NCBI RefSeq assembly: GCF_011398355.1
Contig: NZ_AP021889.1
Location: forward strand, 1,674,001 to 1,738,000
Direction: 5' to 3'
Length of the DNA stretch: 64,000 bases
DNA from: Thiosulfatimonas sediminis
GTDB taxonomy: Bacteria > Pseudomonadota > Gammaproteobacteria > Thiomicrospirales > Thiomicrospiraceae
The first letter of the stretch is position 1, and each line of letters starts with the position of its first letter. Below are positions 62,917-64,000 of the stretch, one piece after another. The notes below the pieces were generated by a model. That model made no database searches. It had not been told where the DNA came from and was given only the letters and a program-made list of their open reading frames with translations. The position numbers were made by a program, and so were the translations under genes.

Positions 62917-63738
62917 TTACTCCAGCGTGAGACTCTGTCCGGGCTGCATCACCTGCATGGGCGTCGTTACGCCCTCTTGCTTCAAGAATCCGGCAAACTG
63001 CTCCGGCGTACCGCGTAATAACGGGAAAGTACCGAAGTGATTCGGAATCACCATTTTACGCGGTTGCACCAGTTTTACCGCGTGCGCAGCGCGTTTTGGC
63101 CCCATGGTAAAGGTATCGCCGATGGCCGCCAGCATCACATCGACGGGCCCGAACAAATTAATTAACGCCATATCCTGAAACACATCGGTATCGCCGGTAT
63201 GATAAAAACTCGGACCGTCTTTAATTTGAATATGCAAGCCGGTGACCGTCCCGCCATAATAGGTTTCCGTACCGTCTGCTAAGGGAACGCCAACACTGGA
63301 ACTGTGAATCGCTTGCGTAAAGCCGACCTGAATATCCCCGTTTAACAGCGGAATTTGCCCGCCAATATTACCGGTGGTCGGAAAACCGAATTGGTCTTTG
63401 GGGAAATCTAACTTCTCGACCATTACTTTTCCCAAATCAAAATTGGTGACTAGTTTTGCGCCTGTCTGCTTGGCGATGGCCACCGTGTCGCCGATATGAT
63501 CGAAATGCCCATGCGTTAATAAAATCAAATCCACTTTTTTTAAAGCTTTAAGCTGCGCTTCGCCTTGCGGATTTTTCGGGTTGGTCAGCCAAGGGTCAAT
63601 CATAATCACATGGCCTTGCGGGGTAACAATTTTATAACCGGCTTGACCGTAATAGGTCAATTCGGTCTTCGCCTGAGCGGCAATTGAAAACAGTTGGGTC
63701 ACCGCAAAACCGGTTGCCAGTAACAAAGGCTTAAACAT
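62917..63738 (-). CDS. Exported metal-dependent hydrolase, metallo-beta-lactamase fold (UPF0173-like)
   Basis: From ATG 63738 (MFKPLLLATGFAVTQLFSIA) the protein has 273 residues and a signal peptide cleaved near AQA-K. The metal site is LLTHGHFDHIGDTV (HxHxDH), with further ligands in FYHTGDTDVF and VIPNHFGTFP. This is the UlaG/UPF0173 type of beta-lactamase-like hydrolase, here periplasmic. Substrate is unknown. A longer start six codons earlier is possible. Confidence 0.85.
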   Translation of the reverse strand: MFKPLLLATGFAVTQLFSIAAQAKTELTYYGQAGYKIVTPQGHVIMIDPWLTNPKNPQGEAQLKALKKVDLILLTHGHFDHIGDTVAIAKQTGAKLVTNFDLGKVMVEKLDFPKDQFGFPTTGNIGGQIPLLNGDIQVGFTQAIHSSSVGVPLADGTETYYGGTVTGLHIQIKDGPSFYHTGDTDVFQDMALINLFGPVDVMLAAIGDTFTMGPKRAAHAVKLVQPRKMVIPNHFGTFPLLRGTPEQFAGFLKQEGVTTPMQVMQPGQSLTLE

Positions 63739-63991
63739 ACAAACACTCCACAACATAATCGAATCAATATTGGAAAAAGAGTAAAAAACCTATCTATCAA
63801 AACCGGAAAGCTTACGCGTGTGAACTTAGTTATATTTATCCATTCTAAAAAAATTCTTATAAGTAAACATAATAGCAACACTTAAAAAACTATTATGATG
63901 TAAACCAGTGCATAAACCCAAACAACAACTCACTTCAACTATACTATGAACCTTGAAATTGCCCTTTAAAAAAGAATAACAGGAGAAAACG

Positions 63992-64000
63992 ATGCCGTTA
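63992..64000 (+). CDS. Start of a gene running off the window end
   Basis: An ATG at 63992 (MPL...) follows a good ribosome site, AGGAG at 63981-63985, at normal spacing. Only three codons are visible, so nothing can be said about the product. Confidence 0.5.

Noticed and set aside
1-64000. tRNA, rRNA or complete prophage
   Set aside because: No cloverleaf, rRNA core sequence or phage structural gene was recognised on either strand by eye.

Overview
The window looks like a chromosomal segment of a moderately AT-rich gammaproteobacterium. The prfB-lysS pair, class II fumarase, DUF3581 and DUF6172 proteins, an assimilatory nitrate operon and a group 2 (ABC-exported) capsule locus fit a marine sulfur oxidiser of the Thiomicrospira/Thiomicrorhabdus/Hydrogenovibrio type. 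That placement is inference from gene content; no rRNA or tRNA gene is visible to confirm it.

Positions 1-3223 are a graveyard of nested IS66-family elements (one intact up to the window edge, two remnants) ending in a decayed polysaccharide pyruvyltransferase gene. Positions 3231-13434 (all minus strand) are the serotype-specific half of a capsule locus: a GT92-like glycosyltransferase, a two-domain polymerase very like the E. coli K4 chondroitin synthase KfoC, two coiled-coil proteins (one with a methyltransferase domain), and rmlB, rmlD, a four-helix-bundle gene, rmlC and rmlA for dTDP-L-rhamnose. Upstream of rmlA lies a run of 34 perfect 7-bp repeats, then a 5-kb insertion block (13742-18811) of IS66 with an IS3 element inside it and a second IS66 copy joined to it, bounded by one 8-bp target duplication.

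Positions 18814-30087 (minus) hold the export half: kpsE-, kpsT-, kpsM- and kpsD-like genes, a small lipoprotein, kpsS and kpsC (Kdo-linker transferases), then a small membrane protein, a cytochrome P450 and a membrane-bound alpha/beta hydrolase. lysS and prfB (with its programmed +1 frameshift) follow, then a DUF5610 gene, a NarL-type response regulator, fumC, a thioredoxin and an SDR.

Positions 38148-49071 (minus) are a nitrate assimilation and molybdenum cofactor operon: narK-type transporter, PP2C phosphatase-kinase fusion, nirD (no nirB), nasA, cysG, trpD2, moeA, mobA. Twin hairpin/U-tract leaders precede narK and nirD and suggest transcription attenuation. Positions 49458-51411 (plus) encode a secreted peptide with seven KCG motifs in 48-bp tandem repeats, a DoxX membrane protein, an ECF sigma factor and its zinc-finger anti-sigma factor. 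This resembles HvfA/bufferin-type metallophore loci but lacks the usual maturation enzymes.

The rest is mostly housekeeping or accessory: rluF, DUF6172, umuC, DUF2062, proS, DUF3581, a YlqF/RbgA GTPase, an XRE-type regulator, a choice-of-anchor-I lipoprotein and a metallo-beta-lactamase-fold hydrolase. A family of MITE-like repeats (two full-length copies near 28.75 and 59.25 kb plus several short ones) sits between genes from 28 kb to 59 kb.
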